DNA of 28,855 bases from Nitrososphaerota archaeon (GCA_016871975.1 VHBM01000005.1:1-28855); one strand, 5' to 3'. Positions 1-7,555 are shown, counted from the first letter of the stretch. A program made the numbers and translations. The notes: generated by a model not told the origin, from the sequence alone.

Positions 1-68
1 AGCATTTGTACCAAAAACGTTCGTTTGTCTACATCCACAGTTTTGCTTACAAAACCTGATGCAGACAT
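1..68 (-). CDS. N-terminal fragment of an unidentified protein, cut by the window edge
   Basis: An ATG at 68 on the minus strand opens a frame that stays open to the window edge and begins MSASGFVSKTVDVDKRTF. It starts 18 bases after the end of the Cys-rich gene on the same strand, as expected for a closely packed gene pair. Only about 22 residues are visible, so no family can be named. The call rests on the protein-like composition and position alone; a chance frame cannot be excluded. Confidence 0.45.
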   Translation of the reverse strand, partial: MSASGFVSKTVDVDKRTFLVQM

Positions 69-86
69 TAATGAAAAACGATAAGC

Positions 87-326
87 CTATGCCTTTATTG
101 CTATCGTTTCTGCTTGTGCGTCAGCTTCTACGCGAGCACGAAGCTTTGCCTTGTACTTGAGATTTCGTGGTTTGGTTCTTAGTCTGTATCCACAGCATGG
201 ACACCAGAGTCCTTCCCATTTGATGAATATCTCACATATCTGGCATCGTCTTTGACCTGATGCATAGCGACCGGTTCCTACCGGCTTTTGTGCTTTGTAT
301 CTGGAACAGATTCCTTTACATGTCAT
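87..326 (-). CDS. Small cysteine-rich (zinc-ribbon-like) thaumarchaeal protein
   Basis: A 79-residue protein with seven cysteines (C3, C7, C28, C31, C42, C44, C45), arranged as a CxxxC, a CxxC and a CPCCG motif, followed by a basic tail rich in Arg and Lys. The pattern suggests binding of one or two zinc ions. I recognise the core (MTCKGIC, GRYASGQ, RCQICEIF) as a type repeatedly present in ammonia-oxidizing archaea and usually left as hypothetical. The basic surface would suit nucleic-acid binding, but no function is established. The ATG start is followed immediately by the conserved Cys, so the start is probably right. Confidence 0.75.
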   Translation of the reverse strand: MTCKGICSRYKAQKPVGTGRYASGQRRCQICEIFIKWEGLWCPCCGYRLRTKPRNLKYKAKLRARVEADAQAETIAIKA

Positions 327-566
327 TTGAATTCATTTCCTCGGGAATCTATTATAGGATTCATATCTATTTAAGGATGGATCGGAAATTTCTATATGTT
401 TTATTTTGATTTCTTGAAAAAAATTTATTGATTTATATTGATCATATGATCTTTTTGACAAAAACTCGAAAAGTTCTATAAATATCTACCTGATTTTGCG
501 AATATCGTATTTTAACTGTTTAGGCACAAAACTCTGGAAAGTTGTTTAAAAATATGCTCATTTTGG

Positions 567-607
567 GTTCATCTTTTATGAACAAATCATGAAAGAAATT
601 TCATGAT
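567..607. repeat. Two adjacent perfect inverted repeats (potential hairpins)
   Basis: The first repeat has 6-base arms GTTCAT and ATGAAC around CTTTT (567-583). Two bases later the second has 9-base arms ATCATGAAA and TTTCATGAT around GAAA (586-607). As RNA, the second would form a 9-bp stem closed by a GNRA-type tetraloop. They could be a structured transcript, a terminator-like element or a dyad operator between divergent genes; the sequence alone does not decide. Confidence 0.6.
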
Positions 608-646
608 AAAGTAACAAAAAGTGCGTCATAATTCCCATTTTTTGTT

Positions 647-666
647 CCTAGGTCTGCCTAGATCTG
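647..666. repeat. Tandem 10-base near-repeat
   Basis: CCTAGGTCTG is followed directly by CCTAGATCTG, 9 of 10 bases matching. It lies 57-76 bases upstream of the ATG of the C2H2 protein and might be a regulator site. It is short, so chance is possible. Confidence 0.5.
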
Positions 667-722
667 AGAATATGTAATTTCCCTTCTTTATTAGATAGAA
701 TCTCTTGTACGTATTGACTAAA

Positions 723-923
723 ATGAACATTTTTCATCTGCACAAAGACAAATGTGAAAAATGTAATGAAAAATTTTCAAAATATGATGAGCTTATTGCA
801 CATACAAAACAGACTCATCATCATACTATAGTAAAATGTAGCAAGTGTGGAAAAGAGTTTATCCATGAAAAGGATCGCCTTCATCACACACGTGAAGAAC
901 ACAAGAAATTAACCAGTTCTTGA
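723..923 (+). CDS. Small protein with two C2H2 zinc fingers
   Basis: A 66-residue protein made almost entirely of two classical C2H2 fingers: C11-x2-C14-x12-H27-x4-H32 and C39-x2-C42-x12-H55-x4-H60, with hydrophobic residues at the usual core positions (F18, L24, F46, L53). The linker is longer than a TGEKP linker and His-rich. Such fingers usually bind DNA or RNA, sometimes protein; the partner is unknown. A TTG codon at 705 could extend the frame by six residues, but the ATG at 723 is closer to the first finger and preferred. The 3' end overlaps the convergent RNase H-fold gene by 15 bases. Confidence 0.8.
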   Translation: MNIFHLHKDKCEKCNEKFSKYDELIAHTKQTHHHTIVKCSKCGKEFIHEKDRLHHTREEHKKLTSS

Positions 924-1454
924 TAATGGAAGTATATGATGCCTGTATCCTTCGCGCTGTGTGATGTACTTTGCAGACATCATGTCTCGCTTTCCTCGCT
1001 GGTTTTGGTTTTTTATCTTAAGCGAGGTTTTTCTCTCATCAACAAACTCTAGCTCAAAGTGAGAGCAGAATCGAAGATTCAGCATTTCTGTAATTTTTCT
1101 TGCAATTCCCATGTTGCCGTTTCCAACCTTTACTATCTTTCTTTTTGCCTTGAGTTCTGCAAGTATGTTTACCACATGCAAAACTAGCTCATCAACTGAG
1201 GTAAAAATCGAGCTTTCAATTTCTTTTCCATAGTAAAATACAGAAAGACCAATTCTGTGACCTGGGTCTATTCCAATTACTAGCTCGTCTTTTTCAAGGC
1301 CTAAATCAAGCTCCTTGATTAGCAGTCCGCGAATTACTGTTGGGTCTTTATCACAAATTTCCTCATGAAGTAAAGGCTTGTTAAAAGATTCCGGGCTTTC
1401 CTCTACAGTTGTTAAAACGAGGCTTCCATCATATGTGGTGATTTGTTCTGGCAA
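909..1454 (-). CDS. RNase H-fold (RuvC/YqgF-like) hypothetical protein; N-terminus probably further upstream
   Basis: Residues 60-71 (IGIDPGHRIGLS) match the first strand of RNase H-fold enzymes of the RuvC/YqgF type, where the Asp binds catalytic metal. A later acidic motif (ELEFVDERKTS) and a near-terminal D/K/R region fit the same fold. This suggests a nuclease or Holliday-junction-resolvase-like protein. The first canonical start is TTG at 1454, but the reading frame stays open up to 1586 and reads as real protein there (KIGIATTYGKPYFKFVKAL). No ATG, GTG or TTG exists in that extension, so either a rare start such as ATT at 1550 is used or the base sequence has changed. The downstream position from the coiled-coil gene (stop at 1593) suggests co-transcription. 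Confidence 0.65.
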   Translation of the reverse strand: MPEQITTYDGSLVLTTVEESPESFNKPLLHEEICDKDPTVIRGLLIKELDLGLEKDELVIGIDPGHRIGLSVFYYGKEIESSIFTSVDELVLHVVNILAELKAKRKIVKVGNGNMGIARKITEMLNLRFCSHFELEFVDERKTSLKIKNQNQRGKRDMMSAKYITQREGYRHHILPLSRTG

Positions 1455-1592
1455 AAGCGAATCATATTGAATGTTTAGTGTTTTGAGTGCCTTTACAAAC
1501 TTGAAATAAGGTTTACCATAGGTTGTCGCAATCCCAATTTTTGTGTGAATTAGCGGATCGATATTTTTTATGCGGAAATGAGGAATTTAGGT

Positions 1593-1928
1593 CTATGCCT
1601 TGAGGATCGTTGACACAACGTGCTCAACTGCTTCATCAAACTTGGTATCAATTTGCTTTTTCATCTTTTCAACCTGCGCATCGCCTGATTTTAGGATCTG
1701 TTGAGCCTGAGCCTTTGCCTTGTCTCGTGCATCATTGATTATTCTTTCTGCCTCTTTTGTTGCCATCTGTCTTACCTGCTCTAAAAGGCTGTCAATTTCT
1801 TTTTGAGTTTTTCCCTGCAGATTCTTTTTCATATCTGCTACCTTGGCATTAAGTGAATCAATGTCATCTTCAAGGCCAGATAGTGCCTTTATAATTACAT
1901 CAACTTTTGAGGTTTCTACTTGGCTCAA
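1593..1928 (-). CDS. Coiled-coil protein similar to A-type ATP synthase peripheral-stalk subunit H
   Basis: A 111-residue, almost wholly helical, charged protein. Residues 15-100 form a long heptad-like segment, with the Ala/Lys/Glu/Gln-rich stretch (EAERIINDARDKAKAQAQ) typical of the G/H peripheral-stalk subunits of V/A-type ATPases. No other ATPase genes are in view, and low-complexity coiled coils are easily misassigned, so the family is only probable. It lies upstream of the RNase H-fold gene and downstream of NAC (36 bases apart) on the same strand, so it may be part of the PUA-NAC transcript. Confidence 0.55.
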   Translation of the reverse strand: MSQVETSKVDVIIKALSGLEDDIDSLNAKVADMKKNLQGKTQKEIDSLLEQVRQMATKEAERIINDARDKAKAQAQQILKSGDAQVEKMKKQIDTKFDEAVEHVVSTILKA

Positions 1929-1964
1929 TTTAGCTTCAACTTCTCCAATCCATAATTAAATCAT

Positions 1965-2306
1965 TCATTTGGTAGTAAGTAATAGTATGGCCCTTGCAAG
2001 ATCGCCTTTAGCTTCTGCCAGTGCGTTTTTTGCTTGTTCTGCACCTACATTTGCCTGCTGGCAAACAAGCTGGATGTCTTCATCACTAAATATTTGAACT
2101 TCAAGCTCACGTTCTTCAATTCCGTTTGCAACTACTTGAAAAATAGAGTTGTCCTTTGCCTTCATCTCTGTAACTGCGGGCTTTGATAGGATTATTTCTT
2201 TTTTGTCTGTCTTTATTATGACTTCTTGGACGTTTGGGATCTCATTCATGTCAAGACCCATCTTATCTAGCATTCTTCGCATCTGACGGTTTCCGCCGCG
2301 CATCAT
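1965..2306 (-). CDS. nac: Nascent polypeptide-associated complex protein (NAC alpha)
   Basis: This 113-residue protein has the archaeal NAC layout: a basic N-terminal tail (MMRGGNRQMRRMLDKMG) that contacts the ribosome, a NAC beta-barrel around residues 23-75 and a C-terminal UBA domain (about 76-113: DIQLVCQQANVGAEQAKNAL, then GDLARAILLL). Archaeal NAC works as a homodimer that shields emerging chains at the ribosome exit tunnel. The start overlaps the stop of the PUA gene by four bases (ATGA), which implies translational coupling. Length and domain order are normal for archaea. Confidence 0.95.
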   Translation of the reverse strand: MMRGGNRQMRRMLDKMGLDMNEIPNVQEVIIKTDKKEIILSKPAVTEMKAKDNSIFQVVANGIEERELEVQIFSDEDIQLVCQQANVGAEQAKNALAEAKGDLARAILLLTTK

Positions 2307-2824
2307 GGTGTTTCAGTTCCCTCTTTCGGACTTTTTAAACTATCTCTGATTTTTACTGCAACGCCTCTTTTCATTTGCATGATTAGCTCAGATGGCAATA
2401 CTGCCTTTCCAACAGCTATTACTTTGTCTTTGTATAATACCGGAACATCTGACTGTATTCTGATATTTTTTCCACACCATACAACATGTTTGCAAAAAAC
2501 TGATTTTCCGTCTTCGACAAATGGCTTTGACTCTTCATCGATTTCAACGCAGTTTTCCTTGAACTTTTTACTTTTCAGAAGTATTTGAGCAAATAAAGGC
2601 GAAATTGCAAGACCGCCGTCAATTCTTAGGACACAGAGAAGTTTTTTGTCATGATATACTTCACGAATTCTTCCTGTTTTTCGTGAAAATGTGATTTCAA
2701 GGTCTTTAGGCAGATAGCGTGAAACGCCGATTCCGAACAAGGCATCAATTGTATATTTCAGCTTTAGTACAGGGTCCATGATTTTGTCATAATTTGTTTC
2801 TAAATATGTCTTGATAAAATTCAA
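2303..2824 (-). CDS. PUA-domain RNA-binding protein
   Basis: A 173-residue protein whose C-terminal half (about 92-168) is a PUA domain: VEIDEESKPFVEDGKSVF, then a QSDVPVLYKDKVIAVGKAV strand region and a final GVAVKIRDSL. The N-terminal half (about 1-90, with RIDGGLAISPLFAQ) resembles the region before PUA in archaeal tRNA-guanine transglycosylase-like proteins. Such proteins bind structured RNA; no catalytic site is visible here. It is coupled to NAC by a four-base overlap, a pairing that fits a ribosome-linked role. Its start is 25 bases from the divergent proline dehydrogenase ATG. Confidence 0.85.
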   Translation of the reverse strand: MNFIKTYLETNYDKIMDPVLKLKYTIDALFGIGVSRYLPKDLEITFSRKTGRIREVYHDKKLLCVLRIDGGLAISPLFAQILLKSKKFKENCVEIDEESKPFVEDGKSVFCKHVVWCGKNIRIQSDVPVLYKDKVIAVGKAVLPSELIMQMKRGVAVKIRDSLKSPKEGTETP

Positions 2825-2849
2825 TTGTCTCTTTTCTATTCATGTTGTC

Positions 2850-3722
2850 ATGGTATCTGTCACAAGAATTATGGAAAAGGCCCTCTTTGGTTTTGCAAAG
2901 CAGTGGATTGCAGGAGATACACTAGAGAACGCACTAAGCTCTGCAAGACAGACCTACAAAAAAAAGATGAATGTAATAATCAACAAGCTTGGTGAATACA
3001 ATACATCAAAAAAAATTATAGCTGAAACTGTAAGTGAATATCAAACAATTCTTGCATCATTGAAAAAATCAAAAATCGAGGGAGGTATTTCTGTCAAGCC
3101 AACCCAGGTTGGGCTCCTTGTGAGCAAAAAAGAATGTATCAAAAACTTTAGTTCCATAATAAAGACTGCTGCACTGTCAAATTCGTTTGTATGGATAGAT
3201 ATGGAATCATCTGATCATACAGATGAGACCTTGGAAGTATATCACAAGCTCTTTAACAGCTATGAAAGACTAGGGCTTGCACTACAATCAAACCTCAAGC
3301 GGACAAAAAATGATCTAGTTGATCTTTTAGAGCGCGGCGCAAAAATAAGACTGGTAAAAGGAGCATATAGGGAAAATGCCAGAATTGCCTACAAATCAAA
3401 GCTTCAAGTAGATGAAAATTTTCAAAACCTTACAAAAGTGCTTTTTAAAAAAGGAAACGAGTTTGGCATTGCAACCCATGACTGCAAGATGATAGATGCC
3501 GCAGTTGCATTATCAAAAAAATATCCACGCCAGTTTGAGTTTCAGATGCTAAAGGGGATAAGAGACGAGCTAAAACTCGAACTTGTCAAGCAAGGGTTCA
3601 GTGTTTCTGAATACATTCCATATGGAACAAATTGGCTTCCCTATTCTATTCGAAGGCTAAAGGAAAGAAAACGAAACATTTTGCTTCTTGGGAGCTCCTT
3701 TATTCAGTCGCACCGAGTCTGA
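2850..3722 (+). CDS. putA: Proline dehydrogenase (FAD-dependent)
   Basis: Oxidises L-proline to 1-pyrroline-5-carboxylate, passing electrons through FAD to quinone. Diagnostic motifs are IRLVKGAYRE (about residues 166-175) and the C-terminal YIPYGTNWLPYSIRRLKER, whose paired Arg residues bind the proline carboxylate. The 290-residue length fits the monofunctional archaeal and bacterial form. The frame is open back to 2811, but that would overlap the divergent PUA gene, so ATG at 2850 is preferred; ATG at 2871 is also possible. The 3' end overlaps the convergent P5C dehydrogenase gene by 19 bases, and this gives the protein an unusual tail (SFIQSHRV). The two enzymes together convert proline to glutamate. 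Confidence 0.93.
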   Translation: MVSVTRIMEKALFGFAKQWIAGDTLENALSSARQTYKKKMNVIINKLGEYNTSKKIIAETVSEYQTILASLKKSKIEGGISVKPTQVGLLVSKKECIKNFSSIIKTAALSNSFVWIDMESSDHTDETLEVYHKLFNSYERLGLALQSNLKRTKNDLVDLLERGAKIRLVKGAYRENARIAYKSKLQVDENFQNLTKVLFKKGNEFGIATHDCKMIDAAVALSKKYPRQFEFQMLKGIRDELKLELVKQGFSVSEYIPYGTNWLPYSIRRLKERKRNILLLGSSFIQSHRV

Positions 3723-5272
3723 GTTTGTTCGCGCAAAAATTGAAGCAAGTATCTTTCGCCACCTGCTCCCTTGCCTGAAGAGCCAGAATTTTTCCAGCCA
3801 ACAAATGGTTGAATTCCTACAAGTGCAGCAGTGGTGGCACTAGAAGCTCTGTTTGCATAAACTACGCCAGCTTGTATGTTATCAAAGAATTTTTCAAGCT
3901 GATCTTTATTTTGGCTGAAAACTCCTGCAGTCAATCCATACTCTACATCATTTGCTTGTTTGATTACCTCATCATAGTTTTCATATGGTTCTATGCAAAG
4001 AAACGGCAAAAATAGTTCTTCTTTTGTGAGCCTATGATTTTTTGGAAGTTTGGTTACTATGGTTGGTGCTACATAATAGCCGTGTTCTAGCTCCCCTTGT
4101 TTTAGAACAGAGCCTCCTGCAAGTATCTGGCCGCCATCTTTTTGTGCGTGAGCTACTGCTTCTTGAAATTTTTCAAGTGCAGCCTCATTAATTACTGGAC
4201 CCAAAAAGACATCTTTTTTCCATGGCAGTCCAACTGTAATTTTTTTTGTTTTTTCAACTAGTTTTTTGGTAAATTCATCAGCCACATTTTTTTGAACATA
4301 TACTCTAGAGCATGCACTGCATTTCTGGCCTCCATATCCAAATGCTGCACGCAAAACCCCATCTGTTGCCTTGTCAAGGTCTGCAGATTCTGTGACAATT
4401 ACTGGGTTTTTTCCTCCCATCTCTGCAATGAATGGTTTTGCCTCCTTTTCTGTAAATTTCTTAAATCCTGACAGCCCTACGTTTTTTGATCCTGTAAATA
4501 CAATTCCATCAACTAGCGGACTTTCGATTAGTATTTTTCCAACAACGCTTCCAGCACCTGTTAGAAAGTTGATGGCACCTGCTGGCAGTTTTTTGTAAAT
4601 TGCTTGTACAAACCTAAAAGACGAGATTGGTGTATCACTTGCTGGCTTTAGCACTGCGGTGTTTCCAGTAATTAGAGCGCCAGTTGTCATTCCTATTGCG
4701 ATTGCAGAAGGAAAGTTAAACGGTGCAATAACTCCCCAAACGCCATATGGCTTTAGCGTAGTTTTTGTCTTTTCTTTTGGATTTGGGTGCTTCGTCTCTT
4801 TTGTAAAGCCCTCGTTAGTCTCTAGTTGATATGCATAAAATCGCATAAAGTCAATTGCTTCATCAACGTCACCCATTGCCTCTAGTCTATTTTTTCCGTT
4901 TTCAAATGACATTATAGCTGCCAGATGAAATTTTTGTTTTGAAAACTCGTCTGCACAGTCTTTGAATATTTTTGCTCTTTGCTGGTAGAAAATTCTACTC
5001 CACTTTGGGAAAGCTTCTTTTGCAGAATTTATTGCACTGACAGTGTCTTCTTTTGTAGCACTGGGAAACCTAGCTAGTATGATTCGAGTATCAGATGGTG
5101 ATTTTACATCAAACTTTTCAGCTAGGAAAAGTTCCTTTCCATTTGTTATTACTGGATAGTCTTTGCCTAGATCTTTTTTTGTTTCATCGACAGCTTTTTC
5201 AAATTTTTCATCAAACTCTTTTGTTGCATTATTGGCTACTGATTTGCCCCATGTGTACTCATTTTCAAACAT
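3704..5272 (-). CDS. 1-pyrroline-5-carboxylate dehydrogenase (aldehyde dehydrogenase family)
   Basis: NAD(P)-dependent oxidation of glutamate semialdehyde/P5C to glutamate, the second step of proline breakdown. The 522 residues show the aldehyde dehydrogenase hallmarks: PFNFP (184-188), FTGS (259-262), the general base Glu in EMGGKNP (E284) and the catalytic Cys in GGQKCSACSR (C318). An N-terminal extension of about 50 residues with VITNGKEL fits the P5CDH subfamily rather than generic aldehyde dehydrogenases, as does the neighbouring proline dehydrogenase. It begins 30 bases after the stop of the agmatinase-family gene and so is probably co-transcribed with it. Confidence 0.93.
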   Translation of the reverse strand: MFENEYTWGKSVANNATKEFDEKFEKAVDETKKDLGKDYPVITNGKELFLAEKFDVKSPSDTRIILARFPSATKEDTVSAINSAKEAFPKWSRIFYQQRAKIFKDCADEFSKQKFHLAAIMSFENGKNRLEAMGDVDEAIDFMRFYAYQLETNEGFTKETKHPNPKEKTKTTLKPYGVWGVIAPFNFPSAIAIGMTTGALITGNTAVLKPASDTPISSFRFVQAIYKKLPAGAINFLTGAGSVVGKILIESPLVDGIVFTGSKNVGLSGFKKFTEKEAKPFIAEMGGKNPVIVTESADLDKATDGVLRAAFGYGGQKCSACSRVYVQKNVADEFTKKLVEKTKKITVGLPWKKDVFLGPVINEAALEKFQEAVAHAQKDGGQILAGGSVLKQGELEHGYYVAPTIVTKLPKNHRLTKEELFLPFLCIEPYENYDEVIKQANDVEYGLTAGVFSQNKDQLEKFFDNIQAGVVYANRASSATTAALVGIQPFVGWKNSGSSGKGAGGERYLLQFLREQTQTRCD

Positions 5273-5302
5273 GGATAAGCTATACTCTTATGTTATTTTA
5301 AA

Positions 5303-6145
5303 TCAACAGCAAGATATTACTTCTGAGATCATGCGTGATGCAAGATGTGATGTTCTGTCCTTTATGTCATAGCTAGGACATACTTCCATTATATCGATTC
5401 CAAGAATTCCTTTTTTTGCAATTGCCCTAAGAAGATAAACTGCCTCAATGTTTGTTATGCCAAGCGGTACAGGTACAGAAACTCCAGGCGCAAATGCAGG
5501 GTCGATGCAATCCATATCAAAAGAGATGTAGATGTTTTTGCCAATCCTATCTAGGACAGACTTTGTAACATGTTCTATTCCTTTTTCGGCAATTTCAAAG
5601 GGAGTTATTACCATAACGTCATGTTTTTGCAAGTTATCAAGCTCTTCTTTCTCTGGTGTCCTAACTCCTATCTGTAAACTAGATTTGATATCAATCTGTG
5701 GCAATACGTCATGAAATACAGAGCCATAGTAGTTTGTAGTAGAGCCAACAAAGTCCGGATGTGCATCAAAATAGACAAGTGATAGTGGTCTCTTTCTTTT
5801 TGAGATTGACTTTATTGTGTGCGCCGAAATAGAGTGGTCGCCGCCAATTAGTATCGGAATTTTTGATTTTGTAATTATTTTATCATAGACTTCATCAATT
5901 TTTTCTCTTGTTATGTTTCCATAATCGTATACTTTATGTTTAAAATCAGAATAAGGAAGGCCAAGTGATTTTTTTCCCTTTCTTGTGTAAGTGTCTCGCA
6001 AATTTGAAATTCGTCTGATCCAGTCTGGTGCCTCTGAGCTTCCTTTTCGTAGTGCATGTGATTGTGATTCGTCTGGTACTCCGATTATGACAATATCAGC
6101 TTCATCAAAATTGTCAGTATTTGCCCAGCAGATCCTTGGTTCCAT
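5303..6145 (-). CDS. speB: Agmatinase/arginase-family ureohydrolase
   Basis: A 280-residue binuclear manganese enzyme that hydrolyses a guanidino group to release urea. All metal ligands are visible: GGDHS (101-105), DAHPD (127-131) and FDMDCIDP (209-216). Archaeal members are most often agmatinases (putrescine formation), but arginase or guanidino-acid substrates are not excluded by the motifs; the substrate loops carry no decisive signature that I can read. It is the first gene before P5C dehydrogenase on the same strand. If the substrate were arginine, the ornithine could feed the same glutamate route; this link is inference. Confidence 0.88.
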   Translation of the reverse strand: MEPRICWANTDNFDEADIVIIGVPDESQSHALRKGSSEAPDWIRRISNLRDTYTRKGKKSLGLPYSDFKHKVYDYGNITREKIDEVYDKIITKSKIPILIGGDHSISAHTIKSISKRKRPLSLVYFDAHPDFVGSTTNYYGSVFHDVLPQIDIKSSLQIGVRTPEKEELDNLQKHDVMVITPFEIAEKGIEHVTKSVLDRIGKNIYISFDMDCIDPAFAPGVSVPVPLGITNIEAVYLLRAIAKKGILGIDIMEVCPSYDIKDRTSHLASRMISEVISCC

Positions 6146-6301
6146 AGATATAGTTTAAAGTCAATCTACTAATTAATTACTAGAAGAATTTTCAATAATG
6201 ATTTTAAATTTGTGAGGCATAACGCATTACTTTAGTTGGTTTTCTTGTAAAATTTGGTTTCCTACCTAAACCTTTATTGAACGGAGGATAACGGTGCAGG
6301 T

Positions 6302-6532
6302 ATGCAATTTAAGGAAATGCAGAGTCAGATTCAAAAACTATCTCATAAATTCAAGACTGGTGACGCTGTAAAAATAGTAGAAGCTGGAAAGGCTGGTGAT
6401 GTTTCCTATACTGTAATGAAATTAAAAAAAGCCATAGATGGAACGCCACTTTATCTCTTAAAATCTGATTCAAGTCCAATTATGCTATTATATTACGAAT
6501 CAAAAGGTTCCCATTTGGAAAAGATTTGTTAG
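6302..6532 (+). CDS. Small hypothetical protein
   Basis: A 76-residue protein I cannot assign. It has a helical N-terminus (MQFKEMQSQIQKLSHKFK), then a beta-rich part with TGDAVKIVEAGKAGDVSYTV and a Leu/Ile-rich end. The GDAVKIVE segment looks like the first turn of a small SH3/KOW-like barrel, but that is only a resemblance. A T-rich TATA-like stretch lies about 6270-6279 and a GGAGG sequence at 6284-6288. The PEFG protein starts 15 bases after its stop, so the two may share a transcript. Confidence 0.65.
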   Translation: MQFKEMQSQIQKLSHKFKTGDAVKIVEAGKAGDVSYTVMKLKKAIDGTPLYLLKSDSSPIMLLYYESKGSHLEKIC

Positions 6533-6547
6533 AGCAAAAGATGGGTA

Positions 6548-7555
6548 ATGTATATAACTAATCGATCCAAAAATAGCTGGAAAAAGATAATGATTCGAAA
6601 TATACTTGCTACAGTTGCAATATTTTCTGTATTTGCAATTGTACCACAGACTGTTTTTGGTCAAGTGGCTTTTACTGAACAATCATGTATTACTTGTGGT
6701 GAAATTCCTGATCAGCAAGCCCTAGACAATAACATAAAACTGGCACAGGTAGTAATTTGGACCGATTATCCAATTTACGATAAAGACTCTACCATTCATG
6801 TTTTTGGGCACACAAATGTGCCAAGTGAGATTCCTGTAACTCTGAGGGTCATCAATCCATTAGGCACGATAGCATCTATTGAGCAGATTATGCCAGATGA
6901 GAATGGCGATTTTACGGCTGATTTCAAACCAGGCGGAGATTTATGGAAAAAAGAAGGATCATACATCATTTCGGCATATGCTGGTGTTGGTGCCGACAAG
7001 ATATACCGAGTTCAAGTAAAAGTGCTTGACTATGCTGGCTCTGACATGCTGGCAAGATATGAGATAGAAGGAGGCAAGGTGGCAGATATTATGGCAGACA
7101 GTACAACTAGTACGCTAACCATAACACTTGCTGATACTGATACTGATGGAACACTAAAGTTGTATTTGCCAAGAAATATTATTGATGCAAAACAGCCCTC
7201 AAAACAATTTGGTGGACTGGCAGGAGCAGGTATTGCTCAACAGCACACAACTAATTATGACAAAGACTTTTTGGTGTTAGTGGATGGCACTTCATTTTCT
7301 AAAGTAGATGCAAACTTTGCTGAAAAAGAGTTCAAAAATATCTTGCCTGCTGGAATGTATGCAGAAAAAACAACTTTTAACACACGTATTGTAACTATAC
7401 CATTTTCTGCAGGAACTGAGAAGATAGAAATTATTGGCACCTATGTTGTGCCTGAATTTGGTTCCTACGCCGTAATAATTCTTGCAATATCTATAATGGC
7501 AATAATGTTACTTGTCAAAGGACCAAGACTACGATTGTTAGGGTTTGCCAGATAA
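6548..7555 (+). CDS. Exported surface protein with PEFG-CTERM sorting signal
   Basis: A 335-residue exported protein. The signal peptide is near residues 15-38 (MIRNILATVAIFSVFAIV ending VFGQ); ATG at 6590 would start directly with it and may be the true start. The mature part is beta-rich with an Ig-like stretch (DSTIHVFGHTNVPSEIPVTL, then GDFTADFKPGG). The C-terminus is a textbook PEFG-CTERM tripartite signal: VPEFG (about 301-305), a hydrophobic helix, then Arg/Lys residues (KGPRLRLLGFAR). In thaumarchaea these signals are thought to be handled by an archaeosortase and to anchor proteins at the cell surface. Ligand and role are unknown. Confidence 0.88.
   Translation: MYITNRSKNSWKKIMIRNILATVAIFSVFAIVPQTVFGQVAFTEQSCITCGEIPDQQALDNNIKLAQVVIWTDYPIYDKDSTIHVFGHTNVPSEIPVTLRVINPLGTIASIEQIMPDENGDFTADFKPGGDLWKKEGSYIISAYAGVGADKIYRVQVKVLDYAGSDMLARYEIEGGKVADIMADSTTSTLTITLADTDTDGTLKLYLPRNIIDAKQPSKQFGGLAGAGIAQQHTTNYDKDFLVLVDGTSFSKVDANFAEKEFKNILPAGMYAEKTTFNTRIVTIPFSAGTEKIEIIGTYVVPEFGSYAVIILAISIMAIMLLVKGPRLRLLGFAR

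Larger units (their letters stand above)
327..704. other. Intergenic region between divergent small genes, with two adjacent inverted repeats
   Basis: No convincing gene lies in these 378 bases. The stretch is AT-rich. It holds two neighbouring perfect inverted repeats (567-583 and 586-607) and a 10-base tandem near-repeat (647-666), listed separately. It must also carry the promoters of the divergent 79-residue and zinc-finger genes. A T/A-rich TATA-like stretch (about 684-693) lies roughly 35 bases upstream of the ATG at 723. Confidence 0.6.
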
